From: Xaviernesmea oryzae
Lineage (GTDB): Bacteria; Pseudomonadota; Alphaproteobacteria; Rhizobiales; Rhizobiaceae
Direction: 5' to 3'
Assembly (NCBI RefSeq): GCF_900177415.1
Contig: NZ_FXAF01000006.1
Location: forward strand, 1,946,001 to 2,010,000
Length of the DNA: 64,000 bases
Shown piece after piece: positions 51,154 to 59,071 of the stretch. A program made the translations under genes and the position numbers. The notes beneath the pieces are model-generated. The model was not told the DNA's origin and searched no databases. It saw only the letters and a program-made list of their open reading frames with translations. Numbering within the stretch: the stretch's first letter is position 1; each line of letters starts with the position of its first letter.

Positions 51154-51960
51154 CTAATGCAGTTCGGGGGACGGGAATTGATGGTTGACCTTCCAGGCGT
51201 CGGCATCCTGCGTCTTCAGGCGGCGGTCGGCCCGCGAGGGTTCGGAAACGAGCACTACATTGGGGCTGAACATCTTCGGGATGAAGGAGAACGGCAGACT
51301 GCCCACCTCCCGCATGGGAGCGTTCACGCGCATGATCTGAGCCAGGCACCGCCAGTCGAAACCCTGATGGGAGACGTGGTGCGGAGGCACGCGGTCCAAC
51401 TGGTAGAGACCCGCCCAGAAGGTTTCGCGGATGTTGCCGGACTGCCTGTCGTAGCCCATCAGGGCCGAGCCCCAGTTCTTGATCCATACGGCGGGTCCGA
51501 TTTCCACGGGAACGGTGACGAGAAAGACCCGCGGCCTGACGATCCCGCAGACATGCTCGACGATCCTGACCACGCGGTTCAACGGGACGTGCTCGAGCGT
51601 CTCGAGGGCAACCACGACATCCGCGTCGATCGAATGGTAGAATGTCTCCTCGGACGCATCGCCCAAAGCGAAGCGGCAATTGCTGAGGTGCCCGTAGCGC
51701 GCTTTGGCCGCGTCGATGAACGTCGGATCGTAATCGATGCCGACATAATCGACATCGAAGCTTTCGAATATGTGGCCGACCGCGCTTCCAGGCCCGCAAC
51801 CGATATCCAGGATCCGCATCCTGCGGTCGCCGATCTCGCGCGCGAGACGGCCAAGCACCTCGATGAGCTTTCTGTAGCGCCCCGCATGGAGAAAACGCGT
51901 AAGCCGATTGTAATTCTGAACGGCTTCATAGGTCGTGGTCGTTTCGGCTTGTGCCATCAT
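51154..51960 (-). CDS. Class I SAM-dependent methyltransferase, surface polysaccharide locus
   Basis: A 268-residue methyltransferase. Motif I is ILDIGCGPGSAVGHIF near residue 50, with VGIDYDPTFID and ADVVVALETLEHVP near 115 (motif IV). It belongs to the Methyltransf_11/23 type often found in polysaccharide loci. It lies divergent from gmd, so it may methylate a sugar or a lipid carrier end of the surface polymer. The substrate is unknown. The 339-base gap upstream likely carries both promoters. Confidence 0.82.
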   Translation of the reverse strand: MMAQAETTTTYEAVQNYNRLTRFLHAGRYRKLIEVLGRLAREIGDRRMRILDIGCGPGSAVGHIFESFDVDYVGIDYDPTFIDAAKARYGHLSNCRFALGDASEETFYHSIDADVVVALETLEHVPLNRVVRIVEHVCGIVRPRVFLVTVPVEIGPAVWIKNWGSALMGYDRQSGNIRETFWAGLYQLDRVPPHHVSHQGFDWRCLAQIMRVNAPMREVGSLPFSFIPKMFSPNVVLVSEPSRADRRLKTQDADAWKVNHQFPSPELH

Positions 51961-52299
51961 AAAGTCCCCTATGGATCAACAACCGCAACGCAAGATCAGA
52001 CGGCATTGCCCCCAACGCCCTATTCAGCCGGCGGATCAATCCTCCGATCATCGCATGCACGGTTGACGCAGCAAGGTGGCCAAAAGCGATAGTTGTGGCC
52101 TACCCCCCATTCCGAGATACTTCGCTAGGTGGAGAAGAGCTACTTCCGGTTTCAAAGGGAGCATCCGGAGTGTCCGATCGGCGAAGTGACGGGGTACCTT
52201 CATCCTCCCTTTTGGCAAGCTGGTCGGTCCGCGGTTCCTATTTATAGTTTCCCCTGGCAACCGCACGGGGGCCGCGTCTCAACGGGGGAGAGCCGGCTT
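51961..52299. promoter_or_regulatory. Divergent promoter region of the methyltransferase and gmd
   Basis: No supported gene lies in this 339-base gap, although the gmd frame stays open back to an ATG at 52129. That extension lacks family similarity, and the ATG at 52300 has GGGGGAGAG upstream. An A/T-rich TATTTATAG near 52238 is a candidate gmd -10. I could not fix the -35 elements or any operator. Confidence 0.45.
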
Positions 52300-53370
52300 A
52301 TGGCGGATAAAGTGGCATTGATCATCGGCGTAACCGGGCAGGACGGCGCCTATCTCAGCGAGTTGCTGCTGTCCAAGGGCTACATTGTGCATGGGTTGAA
52401 ACGGCGGTCGTCGTCGTTCAACACAGCCCGCGTCGATCACCTCTACAGCGATCCCCACAAGAGCGATGTCCGGTTTCATCTGCATTTCGGCGACCTGACC
52501 GACGCGACGAATCTGTGCCGGGTCATTCAGGACGTCAGGCCGGACGAGATATACAATCTGGGCGCGCAGAGCCATGTGCAAGTGAGTTTCGAGACTCCGG
52601 AATACACCGCCAATGCCGACGCTCTCGGAACGCTCCGGCTTCTCGAGGCCATGCGAATCCTGAAACTTGGCAAGACCTGCCGGTTCTACCAGGCCTCCAC
52701 GTCCGAGCTTTTCGGCGGGATGGGTGAGGTGCCGCAGCACGAAGGGACGCGCTTTTATCCGCGCAGCCCCTATGCGGCCGCCAAGCTCTATGCCTACTGG
52801 ATGACCGTGAATTATCGCGAGGCTTATGGTTTTCATGCCTCGAACGGCATTCTGTTCAATCACGAAAGCCCTATTCGCGGCGAAACCTTCGTGACGCGGA
52901 AGATCTCGCGCGGCGTTGCCGCGATCGAGCGCGGCCTGATGCGGAAACTGTATCTCGGCAATCTGGACGCCAAGCGCGACTGGGGGCACGCGCGCGATTA
53001 TGTCGATGGGATGTGGCGTATCCTTCAGCAGGAGGAGCCCGACGACTATGTGCTGGCGACCGGCGAGGCCCACACCGTGCGGGAATTCGTCGAGCTGGCA
53101 TTCGGCGTCGTCGGCAGGAGCATCGAATGGGATGGCAAGGGGATCGAGGAGGTGGGCTTCGACGCCAAAAGCGGGAACCCGCTCATCGAAATAGATCCCC
53201 GCTATTTCCGTCCGACCGAAGTCGATTTCCTGCTGGGCAATCCGAGCAAGGCGCACACGAAACTCAACTGGCGCCATGCCACGCCGTTCGGCCATCTCGT
53301 TTCGGAAATGGTGGAAGCTGATCTGCGCACCGTTATGCGCGAGGAGGGGCGTAATGATTTCACAGGCTAA
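52300..53370 (+). CDS. gmd: GDP-mannose 4,6-dehydratase
   Basis: A 356-residue NADP enzyme converting GDP-mannose to GDP-4-keto-6-deoxymannose. The cofactor site is IIGVTGQDGAYLSELLLSKG near 10. LKRRSSSFNT near 38, ASTSELFG near 130, and the catalytic Tyr-x3-Lys in YPRSPYAAAKLYAYW near 155 are typical, as is HESPIRGETFVTRKI. The next gene, GDP-L-fucose synthase, starts 17 bases before its stop. Together they make GDP-L-fucose, a donor for surface polysaccharides. GGGGGAGAG supports the start. Confidence 0.96.
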   Translation: MADKVALIIGVTGQDGAYLSELLLSKGYIVHGLKRRSSSFNTARVDHLYSDPHKSDVRFHLHFGDLTDATNLCRVIQDVRPDEIYNLGAQSHVQVSFETPEYTANADALGTLRLLEAMRILKLGKTCRFYQASTSELFGGMGEVPQHEGTRFYPRSPYAAAKLYAYWMTVNYREAYGFHASNGILFNHESPIRGETFVTRKISRGVAAIERGLMRKLYLGNLDAKRDWGHARDYVDGMWRILQQEEPDDYVLATGEAHTVREFVELAFGVVGRSIEWDGKGIEEVGFDAKSGNPLIEIDPRYFRPTEVDFLLGNPSKAHTKLNWRHATPFGHLVSEMVEADLRTVMREEGRNDFTG

Positions 53371-54331
53371 TCCCGGAGGGGAAATATTCAGTCTCAAGGG
53401 CAAACGCGTCTGGGTCGCCGGCCACAATGGCTTGGTGGGATCGGCCCTGGTGCATCGGCTGGAGCGGGAAGAGTGCACCATCTTGAAGGTCTCGCACGGC
53501 GAACTCGACCTGACCCGCCAGGCCGATACCGAAAGGTGGATGGCGAAGTCTCGGCCGGAGGTTGTTCTGGTCGCGGCCGCGAAGGTGGGAGGCATTGCCG
53601 CCAATTCGGCCTATCCTGCCGACTTTCTGTATATCAACGCGATGATTGCGATGAACATCATGAAGGCGGCCACCGATATCGGTACGGAAAAGCTGCTATG
53701 GATGGGGTCGAGCTGCATCTATCCGAAGTTTGCAGCCCAACCGATCGATGAACATGCGCTGCTGACAGGCCCCCTCGAACCGACGAACGAGCCTTACGCG
53801 ATCGCCAAGATCGCGGCGCTGAAGCTCGCCCAGGCCTATGCGGCGCAATACGGCACCCGGTCGATCTCGGTGATGCCCACGAACCTCTATGGACGGAATG
53901 ACAATTTCGACCCGCAGGGATCGCATGTCATCCCCGCCATGGTGAGGAAGATGCATGAAGCCAAGGTGGCCGATAGCGAGACCGTCACGGTGTGGGGCAC
54001 GGGCAACCCCTTGCGCGAATTCCTGCATGTCGACGATCTTGCCGATGCCTGCGTCCTGCTGATGAAGACCCATACGCATCTCCAGCTCATCAACGTCGGC
54101 TCGGGGCAGGAGGTCTCCATACGCGACCTTGCCTATCTCGTGGCCGATATCGTCGGCTACAGGGGACAGATCGTCTTCGATACCAGCAAGCCCGACGGCA
54201 CGCCGAGGAAACGTCTCAACAGCTTGCGCTTGCACGCATTGGGCTGGACACCGAAGGTCGACCTGAGGAGCGGGATCGAAGATCTCTACCATCACTGGCG
54301 GCCGCGTGCGGGACAGGTGGCGGCCGAATGA
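53354..54331 (+). CDS. fcl: GDP-L-fucose synthase
   Basis: A 325-residue epimerase/reductase that turns GDP-4-keto-6-deoxymannose into GDP-L-fucose. The NADP motif is VWVAGHNGLVGSALVHRL near 20. AAAKVGGIAANS near 75, LWMGSSCIYPK near 112 and the catalytic Tyr-x3-Lys in NEPYAIAKIAALKL near 145 are family marks. It overlaps the end of gmd by 17 bases, with GAGGAGGGGCG upstream of the ATG, and so is translationally coupled. A small gene follows after 30 bases. Confidence 0.95.
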   Translation: MISQANPGGEIFSLKGKRVWVAGHNGLVGSALVHRLEREECTILKVSHGELDLTRQADTERWMAKSRPEVVLVAAAKVGGIAANSAYPADFLYINAMIAMNIMKAATDIGTEKLLWMGSSCIYPKFAAQPIDEHALLTGPLEPTNEPYAIAKIAALKLAQAYAAQYGTRSISVMPTNLYGRNDNFDPQGSHVIPAMVRKMHEAKVADSETVTVWGTGNPLREFLHVDDLADACVLLMKTHTHLQLINVGSGQEVSIRDLAYLVADIVGYRGQIVFDTSKPDGTPRKRLNSLRLHALGWTPKVDLRSGIEDLYHHWRPRAGQVAAE

Positions 54332-54361
54332 ATCCCGGGCTTCTGTGCGGGAGGAGTGATC

Positions 54362-54547
54362 ATGTTCATATCGGAGGAGACGTATGTCCGTCTCGAAAGG
54401 GAGTGGCTGGAGATGAGGCGGGGAGCACGGGCTTCCGCCGCTTCGATCGCCGTTCCAGCCTTCAGGAGAGCGAAGATCGAGTGCGACATGCGGAAGATCA
54501 CCGGCGCTCGAACGGAGCCGCAGGATCCGCCGAAACCGCCGCAGTGA
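54362..54547 (+). CDS. Small unknown protein between fcl and the beta-helix gene
   Basis: A 61-residue reading frame with a strong Shine-Dalgarno, GGGAGGAG, 5 bases before the ATG and 30 bases after the fcl stop. The product begins FISEETYVRLEREWLEMRRG, with an amphipathic charged helix, and ends proline-rich (PQDPPKPPQ). No family is recognised. It has no membrane segment. Support comes from the ribosome site and operon spacing, not homology. Confidence 0.5.
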   Translation: MFISEETYVRLEREWLEMRRGARASAASIAVPAFRRAKIECDMRKITGARTEPQDPPKPPQ

Positions 54548-54669
54548 CATCCGGCGTTCCGCTCTCATCCCGCTGGTCCGGGACCGTGCCGGCTCAGGCC
54601 GGCTGCAATTTGCCGATCGGTGGCCGGATAGGGCGTTCGGCGTGGTAGATGTGTACCCGGAGGGGCAAG

Positions 54670-57114
54670 ATGAAACGCCGGCCCGCTTTTGTTTTGCTCT
54701 CCCTGTTCTCGTTGACGCTCATCGCGTTCTCTCATTCGGCATCCACCGATCGTCTTGTGACCGGGGCGGTGTCGTTGACGGCCGGCCGGGCCGATCCTCG
54801 TCATTTCGGATTGCCGGTCCCGGTTCCGGAGCCGGAACTGCCGCCCGGTGTCGATGCCTTCGAGCCTCCCTTTTTCGAAGCCAGATCCTCGGCGCCGGCG
54901 ATCGCCGAAATTTCGGCGACGGCCGATCGGGACGAGGTCGTCTCGATGACGGGCGTCAAGCTCGACGGCGAAACCGTGTTCGACGTGTTTTCGCAAGCGC
55001 CCACGGCGCCGGAAGGCCATGTCACGTCCCTGGCGCCCCTGACGAAGGATGCCGCCGCGGCAACCCTGCTGCTTCCCCCGACCTTGCCGCCCTGGTCCAT
55101 GTATCTCGTCCGGCCGCGGCGTGGCGCATCCGGGGGGCGGGCCTTCGCGATCAATCGGACCGAGGCATGGTGGGTGGGGCCGGACAAGGGGACGCCGGGA
55201 ACCGTCGTCTCGGTCTATGGCCGGAATCTCGCGCGGTCCAACAAAACGGCCGAGGCTCATATCTACATCAAGCCGATCGACGGCTCCGGCCGGTATCTCA
55301 GGCCGATATCGGTGAACCCTTTCCGGGTGAGCTTCGAAATTCCCGATCTGCCATCCGCCGCCTATGAGGTCTGGATGCACAACGGTCATGGCGGCCGCTT
55401 CGGCTGGAGCGGACCGTTGAGGCTCGACATCCTTTCCCGGTCGCCCTGGGCCGGGCAGGAGGACAAAGTCATCAGCGTGAAGGGCTTCGGCGCAGCCGGG
55501 AACGGTGTCGCGGACGACACGGCTGCGATCGAGAAGGCGCTTCAGGCGGCCGCGGCGGCGGCGCCCGCGACGGTCCATTTTCCCGCCGGCACGTATCTCG
55601 TCACTGCACCGCTGAAGGCGCCTGCGAACGTCGCCTGGACCGGCGAGGGGATGGACGAGACGGAAATCCGCCTGGGGCGGAATATCGATCAGAGCATGGT
55701 GGTCAGCGACGACGACAATGTGCAGTTCAGGCAGATCACGCTGAACGGCAATCGCGGGACCGGAGACAAACCGCTTCTGAGGCTTTCCTCGGCACGAGAC
55801 ACCCGACTGGAGGCGATGAGGATCAACGCCTGGGGCACGGCCGCTCTCGATGCCCAGGACGCGTCCGGCCTTTTCATTCATGCCTCCGAATTGATCGAGA
55901 ACGGCTCCTTTTACGGAACCAGCCGCCAGGTCTTCCTGTCGGAGAACCGGTTCCGGATGACCGGTTATGGCGAATCCGTCGTCGCCTTGTGGGGTGGAAG
56001 AGATTTCTCGATGATCGGCAACGAGTTGACCAATGCGGACGAAAGCCGTGACGACGGCCATGGCATCGGCCGCTTCTTCGTCGCACAGGCGCATTTCGGC
56101 AGCCTGCGCAACCTCTATTGGGAAAGGAACGTATCCCGCAACGCCGCGCCTCACGATTGCGAGAAGGTCGACTGCAACAAGGGCGAACAGATATGTTTCG
56201 AGATCGTCGGAAGCATGATGAAGAACGATTTCGTCCGCGCTTCGGCGAGTTCCGTCACCTTCCGGTCGCTGGCCGATTGGGGAAAGCCCGTCGCCAGCGG
56301 CCGGGACCTGGTCATCATCGGCGGCAGGGGTGCGGGCCAGCATCGTCACATCACGTCGATCGACGGATCGACCGTCACTCTCGAGACCCCGTGGAACGTC
56401 ATTCCGGATAAAACGAGCCGTTTCGCTCTGGCAGCCATCGCATCGCAGGCGGTAATCTACGACAATACCTTCGAGGGACGGGCGAGCTTCAGCGAGCACG
56501 ATTCCGATTCAACCGGCGTGCTTCTCTATGGGAACGTCTATGACGTCGTTGTCGACAGCAACAACATATCCCAGATGCGGCATGGAATGATGACCGTCGC
56601 GCTTGATTCGACATACGGTCTCAGCCCCTACTTCCTCCAGTACTCGAACAACCGCGTGTCCCGGAGCAATAGCGGCCTTTATATCGGCACGACATTCGCC
56701 GATTCCGGCGTCGCGGGCATCTGGGGCGGCCTCGGCAATGTCTACCGCAAGAACAGCTTCGACGACATCACCTATATCGGCGTCGAATACGAGACCTGGG
56801 ATCACGACGGGTCGGACTACAACGCCACCGTCTTCGACGGAAACCGCTTCACCAATCTGCGCTACGGGTTCGTCGACGCCTACAAGCTCATGTGGACCCA
56901 TGACGGCGTCTTCAAGGCCGCGCCGCAGAAGCGGCCGAGAAGGTTCAACACCATCCTGTACCGCAATCACTTCCGGCGTGGTTCGGCGGACATCGAGGGC
57001 AGCAAGGGTTTCTTGACGATGCATCCGGGCAATACCTGGCTGAACATCGGCTCCACCTGGGAAGGGTTCGCCTCGGGCAATGCCGGACCCGATCTTCGCT
57101 CCGGCGAGCGCTGA
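54670..57114 (+). CDS. Large secreted beta-helix protein, pectate-lyase-3/IPT-like
   Basis: An 814-residue exported protein. The signal sequence is RRPAFVLLSLFSLTLIAFSH. Residues about 165-265 resemble an IPT/TIG domain (PGTVVSVYGRNL, PFRVSFEIPDLPS, YEVWMHNGHGG). A pectate-lyase superfamily start follows (VISVKGFGAAGNGVADDTAAI near 280), then a right-handed beta-helix of about 500 residues with short repeats. Such proteins cut or modify surface polysaccharides, or form tailspike-like depolymerases. The position after gmd and fcl suggests action on the polymer of this locus. GGAGGGGC precedes the ATG. Confidence 0.8.
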   Translation: MKRRPAFVLLSLFSLTLIAFSHSASTDRLVTGAVSLTAGRADPRHFGLPVPVPEPELPPGVDAFEPPFFEARSSAPAIAEISATADRDEVVSMTGVKLDGETVFDVFSQAPTAPEGHVTSLAPLTKDAAAATLLLPPTLPPWSMYLVRPRRGASGGRAFAINRTEAWWVGPDKGTPGTVVSVYGRNLARSNKTAEAHIYIKPIDGSGRYLRPISVNPFRVSFEIPDLPSAAYEVWMHNGHGGRFGWSGPLRLDILSRSPWAGQEDKVISVKGFGAAGNGVADDTAAIEKALQAAAAAAPATVHFPAGTYLVTAPLKAPANVAWTGEGMDETEIRLGRNIDQSMVVSDDDNVQFRQITLNGNRGTGDKPLLRLSSARDTRLEAMRINAWGTAALDAQDASGLFIHASELIENGSFYGTSRQVFLSENRFRMTGYGESVVALWGGRDFSMIGNELTNADESRDDGHGIGRFFVAQAHFGSLRNLYWERNVSRNAAPHDCEKVDCNKGEQICFEIVGSMMKNDFVRASASSVTFRSLADWGKPVASGRDLVIIGGRGAGQHRHITSIDGSTVTLETPWNVIPDKTSRFALAAIASQAVIYDNTFEGRASFSEHDSDSTGVLLYGNVYDVVVDSNNISQMRHGMMTVALDSTYGLSPYFLQYSNNRVSRSNSGLYIGTTFADSGVAGIWGGLGNVYRKNSFDDITYIGVEYETWDHDGSDYNATVFDGNRFTNLRYGFVDAYKLMWTHDGVFKAAPQKRPRRFNTILYRNHFRRGSADIEGSKGFLTMHPGNTWLNIGSTWEGFASGNAGPDLRSGER

Positions 57115-57466
57115 AATCGCACCGGAGCCTTCGCGGGCTATTCCACGGAATGGGAATGACTTGTCCGGGAGGGATGAGGGCTCGCCCCGGGGTGAGGGCG
57201 AGCCCACCCGACCTCCGACCGTGATGCCGGACGCCCGCCGGGGCAAGCAGGCGTAGCGGGTAATTCACACAAGGCCCCGAAACCGGCTTCCGTTCAATTT
57301 ATCTAATAGAAGTAAGCCCTTCGGGCATTCCATAACTGCTGAGCGAATTATGTATGTGCATACGTCCGCATCGTGCCGTAAGCATTAGGGTGCGGCGGCC
57401 GCGGTCGCTCGATGGGGAAGGGCACAAAAATGTTCCAGCCGGTGCGCCGTCTCGAAGCGCTGCCGA
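57115..57466. other. Intergenic region with hairpins between convergent genes
   Basis: No gene is seen in this 352-base gap. GGGCTCGCCC (57178-57187) and its complement (57196-57205) form a 10-base stem that may terminate the beta-helix gene, though no T-run follows. GTATGTGCATAC (57352-57363) is a short inverted repeat in an A/T-rich patch that could be an operator. The small minus-strand gene ends at 57467. Confidence 0.45.
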
Positions 57467-57790
57467 TCACTGCTGGACGGGTGCCGGCGACGTTGCCGTG
57501 TTTTCCGTCATTCCCGGATGAAGCGAGCGCCAGGCCCGCACGTCGTCCGCGGTGATCCAGATGCGCCCATCGAACGCGATCGCTTCCTTCTCGATCTTTT
57601 TGACCGCCATCTCGGCAAAGAACTCGAGATATTGCGCGAGCCGCGACGCATCGCAGCACGCGGGAGATTGTATGTCGGTCAGCGCGTCATGAGTGACCTG
57701 CACGGGCCGGCTGCACCTGCCGTCGCTCATGATGATGAGCGCGTCCTGCCCGACCATGTGGTATTTGAGGGGAGTGATTGTCGATCCCAT
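57467..57790 (-). CDS. Unknown small protein, last gene of the exo operon
   Basis: A 107-residue protein. KYHMVGQDALIIMSDGRCSRPVQ, FAEMAVKKIEKEAIAFDG and ITADDVRAW are its recognisable stretches (quoted in parts). The alternation resembles the DUF1488 type (a small beta-strand start and a C-terminal helix), but the match is too weak to name it. It has no signal or membrane segment. It starts 20 bases after the stop of the export gene on the same strand, and is probably co-transcribed. Confidence 0.6.
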   Translation of the reverse strand: MGSTITPLKYHMVGQDALIIMSDGRCSRPVQVTHDALTDIQSPACCDASRLAQYLEFFAEMAVKKIEKEAIAFDGRIWITADDVRAWRSLHPGMTENTATSPAPVQQ

Positions 57791-57810
57791 CCCCGACCTC
57801 CGGGGCCATC

Positions 57811-59067
57811 CTAGTTGACTTTGGCGGTGGCGGAGCGGCCGGCCTGAACGAGGCTTACGCGGACGACGTCGCCGGCCTGTATGCGCGTATGCTCGTTCAC
57901 GGTCTCTTCCCGGTATTCGCCGTTGACCTGGCGCACCACCGAAAATTTGGTTTCGATCATGTCTTCGAGAGCGCTCACGCGCCTCGCCGACGCTCCGATC
58001 TCGCCGATCATCTGCAAGGTGAAGGCCATCTTCCGGCGCAGCCGCGCCATATCGAGTTCGATCTCCCTCAGTTCGGTCGCTGCGTCGTTGTGGCGTTTGC
58101 TTTCCAGCTCCAGGATCCGCCTCTCGACCTCGTTCTTGTTCTGCTGCGCCCGGGCGAGGAAGGAGCTGGTTTCCAGCAATTGCTGGTTCATCGCCAGCAA
58201 TTCGCGCTTGCGCTCTCTAAGGGCCGACTGGGAAGCCGCCCCCCGCGTCACGAGCTCCTCGGAGGCATTGACGTCGAGCCCCAGGAGCTGGAACTGCTCG
58301 TTGCGCAGGGAGGTGCTCTTTTCGAGCGTGTCTATTTCCTGGATGAAGCTTTGCCGCTGGCTTTCGAGGTTGGTCTTTTCGTCCCGCGTGACCGAGAGCC
58401 GAAGATTATAGAGGCTCAGCTCCGCGTCGACGATCTTCTGGACGATGGCGGGATCCTTCGTCAGGCCGATTTCGTTGATCTTGTACTGGAATTCGGTGTT
58501 GTTCAGTTCCGCCTCGAGCCGGGCGCGCTTGACGTCCTGCGACAGCAGCTGCAGCGACATGTCCTCGTATTCCTGTTGCGCCGATATGAGCTGGATGCCC
58601 GACATGTCCGTCCGCACAGTCGGTTCGCGCAATCCGCCGCCGAGCGAAAAGAGCTCGAGCACGATCATGCCCGGGCGATACTCGTATTTGCCGGGCTTCT
58701 GGACGTCGCCGATGATGAAGATCGGGGCATATTCCTTGACGGCGACGGCGACCGACCGGTTTGCCAGATGGGGGGCCAGATCGCGGCCGATCTGAGCGCC
58801 GATTTCATCGACCGTCTTGTCGAGGACCGGGACGTTGCCGAGAATGGGATAGCCGATGGTTCCATCAACGCTGACCGGGAAAAGGCCGGTCAAGCCGTTG
58901 TCGCCATAGACGGATATCATCAGCACGTCGCCGACCGTGACCTTGTAGGCCGGGATATCCGATGCGGATGCCTGCATCGGGAAGAGGAGGGGGATAAGGA
59001 GCAGGGCATGCTTGAGGCTGAACGACCGGCCAAGGCGCGAGCGTTCGGCAAAGAGGGCGGAGCGCAT
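57811..59067 (-). CDS. Polysaccharide export outer membrane protein (ExoF-like)
   Basis: A 418-residue exported protein. A signal peptide (LLLIPLLFPMQASAS, about residues 20-35) precedes a polysaccharide biosynthesis/export domain (KVTVGDVLMISVYGDNGL near 40, DGTIGYPILGNV, VAVAVKEYAPIFIIGDVQKPG with SLBB-like strands). A long coiled-coil region covers about 190-350 (rich in Glu, Arg, Leu). A final SLBB-like segment ends in VRVSLV. This resembles ExoF/Wza-type proteins of rhizobia. The ATG at 59067 has GAGGTGAAAAC upstream and lies just after the Wzc-like stop. Confidence 0.87.
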   Translation of the reverse strand: MRSALFAERSRLGRSFSLKHALLLIPLLFPMQASASDIPAYKVTVGDVLMISVYGDNGLTGLFPVSVDGTIGYPILGNVPVLDKTVDEIGAQIGRDLAPHLANRSVAVAVKEYAPIFIIGDVQKPGKYEYRPGMIVLELFSLGGGLREPTVRTDMSGIQLISAQQEYEDMSLQLLSQDVKRARLEAELNNTEFQYKINEIGLTKDPAIVQKIVDAELSLYNLRLSVTRDEKTNLESQRQSFIQEIDTLEKSTSLRNEQFQLLGLDVNASEELVTRGAASQSALRERKRELLAMNQQLLETSSFLARAQQNKNEVERRILELESKRHNDAATELREIELDMARLRRKMAFTLQMIGEIGASARRVSALEDMIETKFSVVRQVNGEYREETVNEHTRIQAGDVVRVSLVQAGRSATAKVN

Positions 59068-59071
59068 GTTT

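Noticed and set aside
52129..52299. N-terminal extension of gmd by 57 codons
   Set aside because: The extension has no family similarity, and a good ribosome site precedes the ATG at 52300.
54565..56499. A 644-codon frame antisense to the beta-helix gene
   Set aside because: It has shadow composition only, and the plus-strand protein has signal peptide, ribosome site and domains.
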